Below, piece after piece: positions 42,737 to 51,103 of a DNA stretch of 64,000 nucleotides; the first letter of the stretch is position 1; each line of letters opens with the position of its first letter. The DNA is from JAOPZW01 sp963789015 (GTDB taxonomy: Bacteria; Actinomycetota; Thermoleophilia; Solirubrobacterales; Solirubrobacteraceae): contig CAWBIU010000003.1 in the NCBI GenBank assembly GCA_963789015.1, forward strand, positions 634,922 through 698,921. Direction: 5' to 3'. A program made the translations under genes and the position numbers. A model generated the notes under the pieces. The model had not been told where the DNA came from. It saw nothing but the letters and a program-made list of their open reading frames with translations, and ran no database searches.

Positions 42737-43249
42737 ATGCCTTCGGATCGAAGCCTGATCGACCGCTCCACCGACGACCGTGCGCTGGACGCGACGAATC
42801 GCCGTCTGCTCTTCGAGCTGCAGGCCGACGCGCGCCTGTCGCTCGCCGAGCTCGGCCGGCGCGTCGGGCTGTCCTCTCCGGCCGTCGCCGACCGGCTCGC
42901 GCGCCTCGAGCGCGAGGGCGTCATCCGCGGCTACCACGCCGACGTCGACCCGCGGGCGCTCGGCTTCACGCTGAGCGCGGTGATCCGGGTGCGTCCGGCG
43001 CCGCGCCAGCTGCGCCCGGTGGCCGAGCTCGCGCAGGGGACGCCCGAGGTGGTCGAGTGCCACCGGATCACCGGCGAGGACTGCTACGTGCTGCGCGCGC
43101 ACGTGCGCGACGTCGAGCACCTCGAGGAGGTCATCGATCGCTTCGCGCTCTACGGGCAGACGACGACGTCGATCGTCCAGTCATCGCCGGTGCCGGGCCG
43201 CGGCGTCCACCTGCCCGAGGGCGCGGACGCCGCGGCCGTCGCCGGCTAA
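42737..43249 (+). CDS. AsnC/Lrp-family transcriptional regulator
   Basis: 170 residues from ATG 42737 (AGGA 8 nt upstream). The N-terminal HTH has LDATNRRLLFELQADARLSLAELGRRVGLSSPAVADRLARLEREGVIRGYHADVDPRALG; the C-terminal RAM (ligand-binding) domain has CHRITGEDCYVLRAHVRDVEHLEEVIDRF. It should sense an amino acid and control the divergent EamA gene, which starts 65 bp away. Confidence 0.93.
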   Translation: MPSDRSLIDRSTDDRALDATNRRLLFELQADARLSLAELGRRVGLSSPAVADRLARLEREGVIRGYHADVDPRALGFTLSAVIRVRPAPRQLRPVAELAQGTPEVVECHRITGEDCYVLRAHVRDVEHLEEVIDRFALYGQTTTSIVQSSPVPGRGVHLPEGADAAAVAG

Positions 43250-44199
43250 CGCAGGTAGTTGGGCAGCGCGTCGCGCAGGTAGCGGTAGCCCGCGCGCGGC
43301 ACGCCGTCGGGGTCGATCAGGCCCGCGTCGAAGCGCGCGTCGCAGCCCGGGCCGGTCCAGTTGTAGATGTACAGCCGCTGCACGCCCTTGGGCTGGAACT
43401 GGCGGGCGAGGGAGAACATGTGGCGCAGCCGGTTGGCGGCGCGCTCCTCGTTGCAGGGCCACGAGCGGCCGAACTTGACCAGTCCGCCGGTCTCGGTGAA
43501 CCAGAACTTCGTCGTGCTGTTGAACTCGCGCGCCTGGTTGATGATCGAGCGGGTGAACGTCGTGCGCTTGCGGTTGACGTCGCCGTAGTTGTGGATCCCG
43601 ACCACGCGCAGGCGCTGGCGGTAGAGCGGCGAGAGGTGGCGGTAGAAGCTGCGCATGTAGCGCTCGACGCCCGTCTGGTCGAGGACGTCGAGGCCGACGA
43701 CGGTGCAGAAGCTGCAGCGCGGCTTCACGGCGCGGTACAGCTCGACGTAGAAGTCGGCCGCGCGCGTCGGGCTGCGCCACGTCGGCTGGCTGGCGTGGTT
43801 GGCCTCGTTCCAGGCACCGAACTCGCGCACGCCGAGCTGGCGGAAGTAGGGGACGAGGCGGTTGATCTTCGAGCGGTAGCGCGCGACGGTCGGGAGCTGG
43901 GCGCGCTTGATGCGCAGGTCGTGGCTGGACAGGTGCAACAGGACCTGCAGCCCGTGGGCGCGCGCCCTGAGGATGTAGTCGCGGGCGGCGTCGCGCTGCT
44001 CCGGCTCGTCCATGACGTTCCAGGGCACGAAGTAGCGGACGCGCTTGAACTTGGCGACCTGGAACAGCGGGGAGTCGAAGATCGACGCCTGCTGGTCGCC
44101 GATGCCGACGCGGACGTTGGTCTTGGCCGAAGCGCTCGAAGGCGCGAGGACGAGGACGGCGAGCAGGGCCGCGAGCGTGAGGGGGATCGTCTTGTTCAT
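43246..44199 (-). CDS. Secreted glycoside-hydrolase-like (TIM-barrel) protein
   Basis: 317 residues from ATG 44199 (GGAGAG upstream). Clear signal peptide: MNKTIPLTLAALLAVLVLAPSSASA with cleavage after ASA. The body reads as a (beta/alpha)8 clan-A-type hydrolase: RYFVPWNVMDEPEQRDAA, VLLHLSSHDL, EFGAWNEANHASQPTW (acid/base Glu in WNEANH) and KFWFTETGGLVKFG (nucleophile Glu in FTETG). Both catalytic Glu candidates are present. Substrate unknown, probably a polysaccharide. Convergent with the AsnC gene; the stop codons overlap. Confidence 0.82.
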   Translation of the reverse strand: MNKTIPLTLAALLAVLVLAPSSASAKTNVRVGIGDQQASIFDSPLFQVAKFKRVRYFVPWNVMDEPEQRDAARDYILRARAHGLQVLLHLSSHDLRIKRAQLPTVARYRSKINRLVPYFRQLGVREFGAWNEANHASQPTWRSPTRAADFYVELYRAVKPRCSFCTVVGLDVLDQTGVERYMRSFYRHLSPLYRQRLRVVGIHNYGDVNRKRTTFTRSIINQAREFNSTTKFWFTETGGLVKFGRSWPCNEERAANRLRHMFSLARQFQPKGVQRLYIYNWTGPGCDARFDAGLIDPDGVPRAGYRYLRDALPNYLR

Positions 44200-44322
44200 C
44201 GGGCTCTCCAACGCGTCCGGTCCACCGAAGTTCCGCATGGCATGAGCGCCACCCTGCCAGGCGCCCCGGCCGGACCCGGTGGCAAGCCGGGCCCAGATCG
44301 GGTATGACCGGCCGCCGGAACG

Positions 44323-44396
44323 GCCCCCGTAGCTCAGCTGGATAGAGCAGCGGACTTCTAATCCGCAGGTCGCAGGTTCGAATCCTGCCGGGGGCG
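44323..44396 (+). tRNA. tRNA-Arg (anticodon TCT)
   Basis: Acceptor GCCCCCG (44323-44329) pairs with CGGGGGC (44389-44395), discriminator G44396. D-arm GCTC..GAGC, anticodon stem CGGAC/ATCCG around a TTCTAA loop (anticodon TCT), T-arm GCAGGTTCGAATCCTGC. No CCA encoded. The sequence downstream is a truncated DUF421 gene. Confidence 0.97.
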
Positions 44397-44398
44397 TC

Positions 44399-44620
44399 TT
44401 GGAGGACGCTCCGCTGATCCTGATCGAGAACGGCGTCGTGCACGAAGACCGGATGACCAGGATGAAAGTTCGCCTCGACGACATCCTGGAGAACGGGCGG
44501 CTGGACGAGGGCGTGGAGCGACTGGACCAGATCAAGCACGCGGTCCTGGAGCGCAGCGGGGCGATCTCGATCATCGCCAAGGAACGCGACGACGAGGGCG
44601 AAGGTTCAGTCAGCGGCTGA
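44399..44620 (+). pseudogene. C-terminal fragment of a DUF421 (YetF-like) protein
   Basis: Directly after tRNA-Arg the frame encodes 73 residues: PLILIENGVVHEDRM, MKVRLDDILENGRLDEGVERLDQIKHAVLERSGAISII. This is the cytoplasmic YetF domain C-terminal part of DUF421 proteins. The three membrane helices and the start of the domain are missing. A TTG at 44399 would be the only start, just after the tRNA 3' end. Probably a remnant truncated at the tRNA. Confidence 0.7.
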
Positions 44621-44779
44621 GGTCTCCTGCCGGACGGTACGCCGCGTCGACCCGGGGTCGGTCTCCTCGGGCGGCGGCAGCAACGTCATACCGCTGGACC
44701 ATGGGCAGGTTCGAGTGCCCATGAACTCCATGATCTCCTTGACCGTGGAGCCGGCGCCGACGCGCGCGCCCGCGGACGC

Positions 44780-45694
44780 TCAGGCCCAGAGCCGTGTCGT
44801 CAATCCGCGCTCGGTGGAGATCATCTCGAGCCGCCGCGTCGCCTGCCGGGCGACCCACAGGCCCGCGCCGCCGCTGTGCCCGGGGTGCGGCGGGAGGTAG
44901 CCGGCAAGCGGATCGTCGAGACCGGGGCCGTGGTCGGAGATCTCGCAGACGAACTGGTCGCCGACCCGCCCCGCGCGGACTGCGCGCACGCCGCCGCCGT
45001 GGCCGTGGGCGTTGGTGAGGATCTCCCCGGTCGCGGCGAGCATCTTGTGGGCGCGGTCGTCGGGGATCTGCGCCGCGGCCATCTCGGACTGCAGCCGCCG
45101 GCGCAGCGCGCGCGCCCCCCCGTCGGCGGGGATCGCCTCCAGGCCCGAGACGTCGTCGGGCGGTGGGGTGAGGGCGTGGACCGTGTCGGAAGGGTCGTGG
45201 AAGTGGCTGTTGTCCGACCAGTCGTGGTTGAGCGATCGCGGGTGGGTGCGCCATGACCCCTCGATCACCTCGTCGGGCTGCTCGCGCCCGTCGAGCCCGC
45301 ACACGATCGTGACCGGGTGGTGGGCGAAGGCCGGGTTGAGCAGCGCTTCGTAGAGGATCCAGGTGTCACTGTCCGTCTTCGTCCGGCACAGCGGCAGCTC
45401 GCCGAACACGCGCACGCGCGGCGCGCCGGCCCGCAGGTAACGGCGCACCCGGGCGTCGTAGCCCGCGAGCGCGTCCTCAGGGCGCGTGTAGTAGCTGTCG
45501 CGGTCAACGGAGGCGACCCGGTCGGCGATGGGCCCGAGCGCTTCCCGGACCAGCGCGGTCTTGCGCGGGTCGAGCACGATCACGACGGCCTCGCGCTCGG
45601 CGATCCCCTCGGTGAGGAACGGCACGACCTGATCGACGAGCGCGCTGTCCTCTCCGTAGAGGAACAGGTTGTGATGCGACGGCGAGCCGCTCAC
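44780..45694 (-). CDS. MEDS-domain plus HATPase (RsbW/anti-sigma kinase-like) regulator
   Basis: 304 residues from ATG 45694. N-terminal MEDS/DcmR-type sensory domain (about 1-165: HHNLFLYGEDSALVDQVVPFLTEGIAEREAVVIVLD, PRVRVFGELPLC, WILYEALLNPAFAHHPVTIVCGLD). The C-terminal half is a GHKL ATPase of the anti-sigma/serine-kinase type: MLAATGEILTNAHGHGGG (N-box), EISDHGPGLDDPLAGY, GGAGLWVARQATRRLEM. It is likely the kinase half of a partner-switching system. Overlaps the upstream MEDS-STAS gene by 4 nt (ATGA). Confidence 0.87.
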   Translation of the reverse strand: MSGSPSHHNLFLYGEDSALVDQVVPFLTEGIAEREAVVIVLDPRKTALVREALGPIADRVASVDRDSYYTRPEDALAGYDARVRRYLRAGAPRVRVFGELPLCRTKTDSDTWILYEALLNPAFAHHPVTIVCGLDGREQPDEVIEGSWRTHPRSLNHDWSDNSHFHDPSDTVHALTPPPDDVSGLEAIPADGGARALRRRLQSEMAAAQIPDDRAHKMLAATGEILTNAHGHGGGVRAVRAGRVGDQFVCEISDHGPGLDDPLAGYLPPHPGHSGGAGLWVARQATRRLEMISTERGLTTRLWA

Positions 45695-46554
45695 GCCGCG
45701 ACCATGACGCCCGGATCCGTGTCCCAGCCGAGGAGCCCGATGAGCCGCCGGACCGGATCGGAGGCGCCGGCGATCATCAGCTGGCGCAGGCGGCCGCCGC
45801 GCAGCGCGCGCATGCCGGCCACGTCGGCGAACTCCACGTCGGCGAGGTCCACGCGCAGCGGCCCGTGGACGTTGTCCTCGAGGAAGCCGAGCAGGCCGTC
45901 GACGGTCTCGAAGTCGAGGTCGCCGGCGAGGCGCAGCGTCTCCGGCGGGTGAACGCGCGCGGCGGCGAGGGCGCCGGTGGGGTCGATCGTCGCCAGTGCC
46001 GGCGACACCTCGACGTGGTGGGCCTCCGTGATCTCCACGAGCGCGCCGGTCTGGAACCGCTGCTGGTCGTACTGGCAGAGCAGCATCTGCGTGGCGTCGC
46101 CGAACTCCTCGTCGACGCGGCGCTCGTACTCGACGAGGTCCTCGGCTGAGGCGCCGGCGAGCGCGGCGCTGACATCGCCCGTCAAGCTCAGCCCGGCGAA
46201 CCCGTCGGCGAGCGCCCGGTGGCGCTCCGCGCGCAGCGCCGCGATCATCCCCTCGACGCCGAAGTCACCGTTGGCCAGGTACGCGGCGTGCGCGTCGCGC
46301 AGTTCGAGGGCGCCGGTCCGAAGCGCGGACGCCACGTCCGGCTCGGCCGACTCGAGGCGTGTGAGCGTCGCGTCCACGTCGCTCGACCCGCACAGGTACA
46401 CGACCCGGTGGTCGAGGCGCAGACCGACGCGCATGAACGCGTCCGCGATGGACTCGCGGTCCTCGCGGCGATCGAACCGGCAGCACGCGTGCTCGCCGCG
46501 TCGGATCGCGATTGCGGCAGGGGTGGTCGTCAGGGTCATCCCAACGCCACTCAT
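45691..46554 (-). CDS. MEDS-domain plus STAS (anti-sigma antagonist-like) regulator
   Basis: 287 residues from ATG 46554 (ATG 46539 possible). N-terminal MEDS domain (IAIRRGEHACCRFDRREDRESIADAFMRVGLRLDHRVVYLCGS through MLLCQYDQQRF). The C-terminal STAS domain has LRLAGDLDFETVDGLLGFLEDN, LRVDLADVEFADVAGMRAL; the usual phosphorylatable Ser is at the position occupied by VAG (D-V-A-G-M), so canonical Ser phosphorylation may be lost. Shares the MEDS domain with the next gene, and the pair forms one operon. Confidence 0.85.
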   Translation of the reverse strand: MSGVGMTLTTTPAAIAIRRGEHACCRFDRREDRESIADAFMRVGLRLDHRVVYLCGSSDVDATLTRLESAEPDVASALRTGALELRDAHAAYLANGDFGVEGMIAALRAERHRALADGFAGLSLTGDVSAALAGASAEDLVEYERRVDEEFGDATQMLLCQYDQQRFQTGALVEITEAHHVEVSPALATIDPTGALAAARVHPPETLRLAGDLDFETVDGLLGFLEDNVHGPLRVDLADVEFADVAGMRALRGGRLRQLMIAGASDPVRRLIGLLGWDTDPGVMVAA

Positions 46555-46705
46555 AGGCCGCTCGGACGTGGGCACAAGTCCATTCGGGATCGCGAGCATT
46601 CTTCGACGCGCGCGGGCGCGCGTCGAGCCCTCCGTCCGCCGCCGGATCGCGTCGCGCGGCGGTTTGCCGGCGCGGCTGAGCGGCCTAGTTGCTCCGCTGA
46701 GCTTC

Positions 46706-46963
46706 ATGACCGATCACCGCCTGGAGATCCTGCCCCTGTCGCGCCACCGCTGGGTGGTGCGCTACGACGGCGACACCGTGCCGCTGGCGGAGCAGCCCAC
46801 GCTCACCGACGCCCGCGCGGAGGCGCGCAACTGGGCGCGGCAGTTCGGCGAGACCCAGATCCTCGTCCATGAGCTGGACGGCGAGAGCCACGTCGAGCAC
46901 ATCGACCCGGACTTCCCGGCGCCGACGCCCGGCGACATCAAGGGCCCGGCGGTCGAGCCGTGA
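46706..46963 (+). CDS. Small DUF2188-like protein
   Basis: 85 residues from ATG 46706. HRLEILPLSRHRWVVRYDGDTVPLAEQPTLTDARAEARNWARQFGETQILVHELDG has the beta-beta-alpha-beta pattern and terminal HELDG of DUF2188-type small proteins. The acidic tail ends near the stop, which overlaps the GTG of the next gene (GTGA). Function unknown. Divergent from the MEDS operon, so the two may share stress control. Confidence 0.7.
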   Translation: MTDHRLEILPLSRHRWVVRYDGDTVPLAEQPTLTDARAEARNWARQFGETQILVHELDGESHVEHIDPDFPAPTPGDIKGPAVEP

Positions 46964-47586
46964 GGATCACGATCGTCGGAACCGGCAACATGGCGCGGGC
47001 GATCGCGTCACGCGCGCTCGCGGGCGGGCACGCGGTCATGTTCGTCGGCACCCACATCAGCAAGGCCGACGACCTCGCGGACGAGATGACCGGGGAGGGG
47101 CCCGTCGGCTCGTCCGAGGAGGTCGAGGGCGACGTCGTGGTCCTCGCGGTGCCCTACACGCAGGCGCCGCACGCCGTTCGCCAGCACGCGGACGCGCTCG
47201 ATGGCCGGGTCGTCGTCGACATCACGAACCCGGTCGACCTCGGCGTCCTCGAGCCGCTCGACACCGCGCCCTTCGGCTCCGGTGCCGAGGTCATCGCCGA
47301 CGTCGCGCCGGACGGCGCGCGCGTCGTCAAGGCGTTCAACACCACGTTCGCCGGCACGCTCCTCGCGGGTGCCGTCGACGGCCGACCGCTCGACGTGTTC
47401 CTTGCCGGCGACGACGAGGACGCCAAGGCGACGGTGGCCGCGCTGGCCCGGGACGGCGGGCTGCGCCCGATCGACGCGGGGCGGCTCGCCCGCGCCCGCG
47501 AGCTCGAGGCGCTCGGCTACCTCCACATGGCGGTGCAGCCCGCGCTCGGGACGGCGTTCGGTTCCGCCGTCGCCATTGTGCCGTGA
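46960..47586 (+). CDS. NADPH:F420-type oxidoreductase-like (NAD-binding F420 family)
   Basis: 208 residues from GTG 46960. Rossmann loop ITIVGTGNMARAIASRALAGG (GxGxMA), VVVLAVPYTQAP, VVDITNPVDLG, VVKAFNTTFAGTLLAG and ELEALGYLHMAVQPALG match the F420-dependent NADP reductase/NADP oxidoreductase family. The canonical second-domain residues are reduced in these short forms, so cofactor use (F420 or another) is uncertain. Co-transcribed with the DUF2188-like gene. Confidence 0.85.
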   Translation: MRITIVGTGNMARAIASRALAGGHAVMFVGTHISKADDLADEMTGEGPVGSSEEVEGDVVVLAVPYTQAPHAVRQHADALDGRVVVDITNPVDLGVLEPLDTAPFGSGAEVIADVAPDGARVVKAFNTTFAGTLLAGAVDGRPLDVFLAGDDEDAKATVAALARDGGLRPIDAGRLARARELEALGYLHMAVQPALGTAFGSAVAIVP

Positions 47587-47676
47587 GGTGAGGCGCTCCG
47601 GTGGCGCCGTCGCCGCCTCGCGTCCGTCGGTCCGCTGAGATCGCGGCCGGAGCAGTAGGGCCCGACTCGGCCGCGG

Positions 47677-48768
47677 TCAAGCCCGGTCGGGCTCGTCCTC
47701 CGATCGCCCGCCGGGTGTGTGCGGGCGGTACGTCGCCTCGCGAACGGCCGCGTCGCTCTCGAGGAGTGTCCCCAGCGCGCCGCCCACCGTGGCGATCGAC
47801 GAGACCAGCCACCCCAGCCGCGCCATGTCCCACCCGGTCGGGTCGTGCCCGACGGCGTGGGCGAACGCCGGCGGCGGAATGACCACGATGGCGGCGAGGG
47901 TCATGATCACGAACAGCGCGAGGTAGAGGGTGACCACGCCGATCGCGAGCGTCGTGACCGTAACGATGTTGAACAGGGCGACGCGCTCGCGGGCGGCCGG
48001 GTCGCGGGCGCGCTCCCATAGGCCGTGGGCGACGACGAGGGCGACGAGGATGAGCGCCACCGAGAGCAGCGCGACCGCGAGTAGGCGTGGCCACGAGCTC
48101 TCGTCGGCGAGCGTCCAGATGTTCGAGGACGAGAGCGCGTACGCGCCGGTGCCGAGCGCCGCCGTCGCCGACCGCGACAGGCGGACCATGACCCGCGTCG
48201 GCCGGTTGGCGGCGATCATCCCGACGAGCAGACGCACGTTGCCGTGCACGGTCGATCCGGCGAACCGCAGCGTGCCGTCGCGCTCGGCGTGGGTGGCCGC
48301 AGCCGGCGCCGCGAGCTCGGCGCTGCGGACCGCCATGCGCGCGCGGCGCCCGTCTCCCGCGGCGTCCGCCTCGCCGAGAAGGCCGGCCACGATCTCCACC
48401 GCGACGTCGCGCAGGCGGTTGCGGCGATGCACCGCGCCCAGCGCCGGGACGCTGACGAGCCCGACCCCGTGCGACGCGCTCGTGCGTGCTGCCACCGGGC
48501 GATGGGCCACACGCAGCGGCAGGGTCGTGAGGCCGATGCCGAGCTGCCAGCCCCCGTCGAGCAGGCGGCGGCGGACCGCATCGACGAGCTCGGACGAGCT
48601 TGCGGAGGCGTCGGCGGGGTCGACGTCGTGCACCTCGGTATCCCAGTCGGTGCCGGGGCCCACGTGCTCGCGCAGCGCGCCGGGCAGGTCCTCGGCCAGC
48701 GCCTCGGCGAGGTCGCGGTCGTCGTGCGCGGCGATCAGCCCGATGACGATGGCGTCCCTCTCGGCCAT
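47677..48768 (-). CDS. Uncharacterised two-domain membrane protein (N-terminal alpha/beta, C-terminal 4-TM), copy 1
   Basis: 363 residues from ATG 48768 (GGAGAG upstream). The N-terminal soluble part (about 1-200) contains AIVIGLIAAHDDRDLAEALAEDLPGALRE and LPLRVAHRPVAARTSASHGVGLVSVPALGAV; a link ANRPTRVMVRLSRS follows. Four membrane helices come next, the middle pair framed by VVAHGLWERARDPAARERVALFN, ending with GALGTLLESDAAVREATYRPH. The same layout and motifs recur in the gene at 55711-56859. No named domain recognised. Monocistronic, divergent from the 48874 gene. Confidence 0.8.
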   Translation of the reverse strand: MAERDAIVIGLIAAHDDRDLAEALAEDLPGALREHVGPGTDWDTEVHDVDPADASASSSELVDAVRRRLLDGGWQLGIGLTTLPLRVAHRPVAARTSASHGVGLVSVPALGAVHRRNRLRDVAVEIVAGLLGEADAAGDGRRARMAVRSAELAAPAAATHAERDGTLRFAGSTVHGNVRLLVGMIAANRPTRVMVRLSRSATAALGTGAYALSSSNIWTLADESSWPRLLAVALLSVALILVALVVAHGLWERARDPAARERVALFNIVTVTTLAIGVVTLYLALFVIMTLAAIVVIPPPAFAHAVGHDPTGWDMARLGWLVSSIATVGGALGTLLESDAAVREATYRPHTPGGRSEDEPDRA

Positions 48769-48873
48769 CTCTCCGGTCGTACCCGATCGCCCCGGCGCGC
48801 ATCGGCGCGCGTTCGGGCACGTTGTCGCCCCCGCGGGACGGCCTAGCCTCCGGAGGACCCAAGCAAGGAGGGC

Positions 48874-49385
48874 ATGGCCGTGCATCAGGCGACGACGACC
48901 GAGCAGCGGACCGACACCGGGCGGTACCTGGCCGTGTACCTGAACGATCACCTGGCGGGATCTACCGCCGTCATCGAGCTTGTTCGCCGGGCGGCGCGCG
49001 AGCACGCGGGGACGGAGCTCGGCGGCTTCCTCGTGAAGCTCCTGGCCGAGATCGCGCAGGACCGCCGGGCGCTGCGGCGGGTGATGGACGCGGTCGGCGC
49101 GCGGCCGCACCTCGCCAAGATCACGGTCGCGTGGCTGGCCGAGAAGGCCGGGCGATACAAACTCAACGGCCGGATCCTGGGGCGGTCGCCGCTGTCGCCC
49201 CTGATCGAGCTCGAGGCGGTCGAGCTCGGGATCTACGGCAAGCTGCTGCTGTGGCGGTCCTCCGGGACCGGCGCCCACCGGGCTTCGCAGCGGTCGACGT
49301 CGACGACCTCATCGCCCGCGCCGAGCGCCAGCTCGACGAGGTCGAGCGCCATCGCGCGGCCGCGGGCGCGGCGCTGCAGGGCTGA
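48874..49385 (+). CDS. Hypothetical protein (about 170 aa), frameshifted near 49260
   Basis: ATG 48874 has GGAGG upstream. The first frame reads AVYLNDHLAGSTAVIELVRRAAREHAGTELGGFLVKLLAEIAQDRRAL, AEKAGRYKLNGRILGRSPLSPLIELEAVELGIYGKLLLWRS and then degenerates. The natural continuation LRDRRPPGFAAVDVDDLIARAERQLDEVERHR (stop 49385) lies in the next frame, so one base seems missing at about 49255-49262. The helical body resembles ferritin-like/DUF892-type bundles of actinobacteria, but the family is not certain. Function unknown. Confidence 0.6.
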
Positions 49386-49427
49386 GCGGCGGGGCCGCAG
49401 CCAGGATCGGCGGAGGGTCCGGCACCA

Positions 49428-49910
49428 TCAGGCGCTCGGCATCGCCCGCGCCCGGGCGACCGCGGGGCCGCCGTTGTTGATCTTGTGGTGGGGGTCCTCC
49501 ATGTTGGCGCGGCGGACCGCGTCGACGTCGCCGTGGAAGTCGCCCTTGCCGGTGGGGTCGGTCAGGGCCAGCGAGGCGAGCTCGAACAGGCACAGGCCGA
49601 CATGCGGCACCCACTGGTCGCGGCCCTTCCTCCACTGGCCCGTCACGAAGGGCGTCGCGGCCAGCGCGATCGCGCCGAGCGCGTCGATCGCCAGGTGCGC
49701 CTTGAACGGCATCAGCCGCACGATCCCCAGCGGGTAGTCGGTGATCGTGCTGTAGGCGGCGTGGATCGCGCCCGCTCGTCGGATCTGGCCGGCGGAGCGC
49801 GTGCCCTCGATGCCGGCCACCTTCGGAAAGGCGGTCGCGAGCAACGCGCCGACGCTGTAGTCGGTGACGCCGTGCAGCGTGGCGTCGATCGGGCGGGGCG
49901 GCAGTGGCAT
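49428..49910 (-). CDS. Membrane protein with SPW-like helix pairs
   Basis: 160 residues from ATG 49910 (GGAGG 6 nt upstream). Hydrophobic segments around VTDYSVGALLATAFPK, AGAIHAAYSTITDYPLGIVRLMP, AHLAIDALGAIALAATPFVTG and WVPHVGLCLFELASLAL form about four membrane helices. The HGVTDYSVGALL and HLAIDALGAI repeats resemble SPW/YoaK-type small membrane proteins. Downstream of the ADH gene with a 14-bp gap in the same direction, so probably the third gene of that operon. Confidence 0.75.
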   Translation of the reverse strand: MPLPPRPIDATLHGVTDYSVGALLATAFPKVAGIEGTRSAGQIRRAGAIHAAYSTITDYPLGIVRLMPFKAHLAIDALGAIALAATPFVTGQWRKGRDQWVPHVGLCLFELASLALTDPTGKGDFHGDVDAVRRANMEDPHHKINNGGPAVARARAMPSA

Positions 49911-49924
49911 GTCCGGCCTCCGTT

Positions 49925-51103
49925 TCAGGGCTTGAGGACGACCTTCACGCACTCGTCCTCCTTGTGCTTGAAGGTCTCGTAGGCGTCAGGGGCCATGTCG
50001 AGGCCCAGCCGGTGGGTGACGACGAAGCTCGGGTCGATGTCGCCGTTGCGCACGCGCTCGTACAGGGGCTCGAGGTAGCGGTGCACGTGGCACTGGCCGG
50101 TCCTGATCGTGAGGCCCTTGTTCATGAGGGCGCCCATCGGGAACTTGTCCATCAGGCCGCCGTAGACGCCGATGATCGAGACGATCCCGCCCGGCCGGCA
50201 GGCCATGACGGCGTCGCGCAGCGCGTGCCCGCGGTCGGTCTCCATGCGGGTCGCCTGCTTCACGCGATCGGCGGCGTGCAGGGCTCCGTGGCCGTGGGTG
50301 GCCTCCATCCCGACCGCGTCGATCACCGCGTCGGGGCCGCGCCCGCCGGTGAGCTCCTTGAGCTGCTCGACGACGTCGGCGTCCTTCGAGAAGTCGATGA
50401 CGTCCGTCGCGCCCGCCTTGTTGCTGGCCATGGCGAGGCGGTAGTCGTACTGGTCGATCGCGATGATCTGCTCCGCGCCGAGCATCACGGCGCTCGCGAT
50501 GGCGAACTGGCCGACCGGGCCGGCGCCGAAGACGGCGATCGTCTCGCCGCCGGAGATGTCGCAGAAGTCGGCGCCCATGTAGCCGGTCGGGAAGATGTCC
50601 GACAGGAAGAGCACCTGCTCGTCGGTGAGGTCGTCCTCGATCTTGATCGGGCCGACGTCGGCGAACGGGACGCGCGCGTACTCCGCCTGCCCGCCGGCGT
50701 AGCCGCCGGTGATGTGCGAGTAGCCGAAGATCCCGGCCGTCGGGTGGCCGAACATCTTTTCGGCGATCCCCGCGTTCGGGTTGGAGTTCTCGCAGACCGA
50801 CCACAGCTGGTGCCGGCACGACCAGCAGTTGCCGCACGCGATCGGGAACGGGACCACGACGCGGTCGCCGACCGCGAGGTTCTCGACGCGGCGGCCGGTC
50901 TCGACGATCTCGCCCATGAACTCGTGGCCGAGGATGTCGCCGCGCTTCATCGTCGGGATGTAGCCGTCGTAGAGATGCAGATCCGACCCGCAGATCGCCG
51001 TCGACGTGATTCGGACGATCGCGTCGCGCTCGTTGAGGATCTTCGGGTCGGGGACGTTCTCGACCTGGACCGTGTTGCGGCCCGACCAGACGTTGGCTCT
51101 CAC
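49925..51103 (-). CDS. Zinc-dependent alcohol dehydrogenase (formaldehyde-dehydrogenase-like, COG1063)
   Basis: 392 residues from GTG 51103, overlapping the SRPBCC gene stop (GTGA). Catalytic zinc ligands: C38 (AICGSDLH) and H60 (GHEFMGE). The structural zinc is bound by the four Cys of CGNCWSCRHQLWSVC. The NAD(P) loop is AVFGAGPVGQFAIASAVMLGAE. An insertion around MEATHGHGALHAADRVKQATRMETDRGHALRDAVMACRPGG is typical of the glutathione-independent formaldehyde dehydrogenase/FdhA-like branch. Aldehyde or alcohol oxidation; physiological substrate unknown. Confidence 0.92.
   Translation of the reverse strand: MRANVWSGRNTVQVENVPDPKILNERDAIVRITSTAICGSDLHLYDGYIPTMKRGDILGHEFMGEIVETGRRVENLAVGDRVVVPFPIACGNCWSCRHQLWSVCENSNPNAGIAEKMFGHPTAGIFGYSHITGGYAGGQAEYARVPFADVGPIKIEDDLTDEQVLFLSDIFPTGYMGADFCDISGGETIAVFGAGPVGQFAIASAVMLGAEQIIAIDQYDYRLAMASNKAGATDVIDFSKDADVVEQLKELTGGRGPDAVIDAVGMEATHGHGALHAADRVKQATRMETDRGHALRDAVMACRPGGIVSIIGVYGGLMDKFPMGALMNKGLTIRTGQCHVHRYLEPLYERVRNGDIDPSFVVTHRLGLDMAPDAYETFKHKEDECVKVVLKP

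Noticed and set aside
44199..44580. N-terminal extension of the glycosidase frame reading GFEPATCGLEVRCSIQLSYGG
   Set aside because: This is tRNA-Arg read in reverse. The true start is ATG 44199, supported by the signal peptide and SD.
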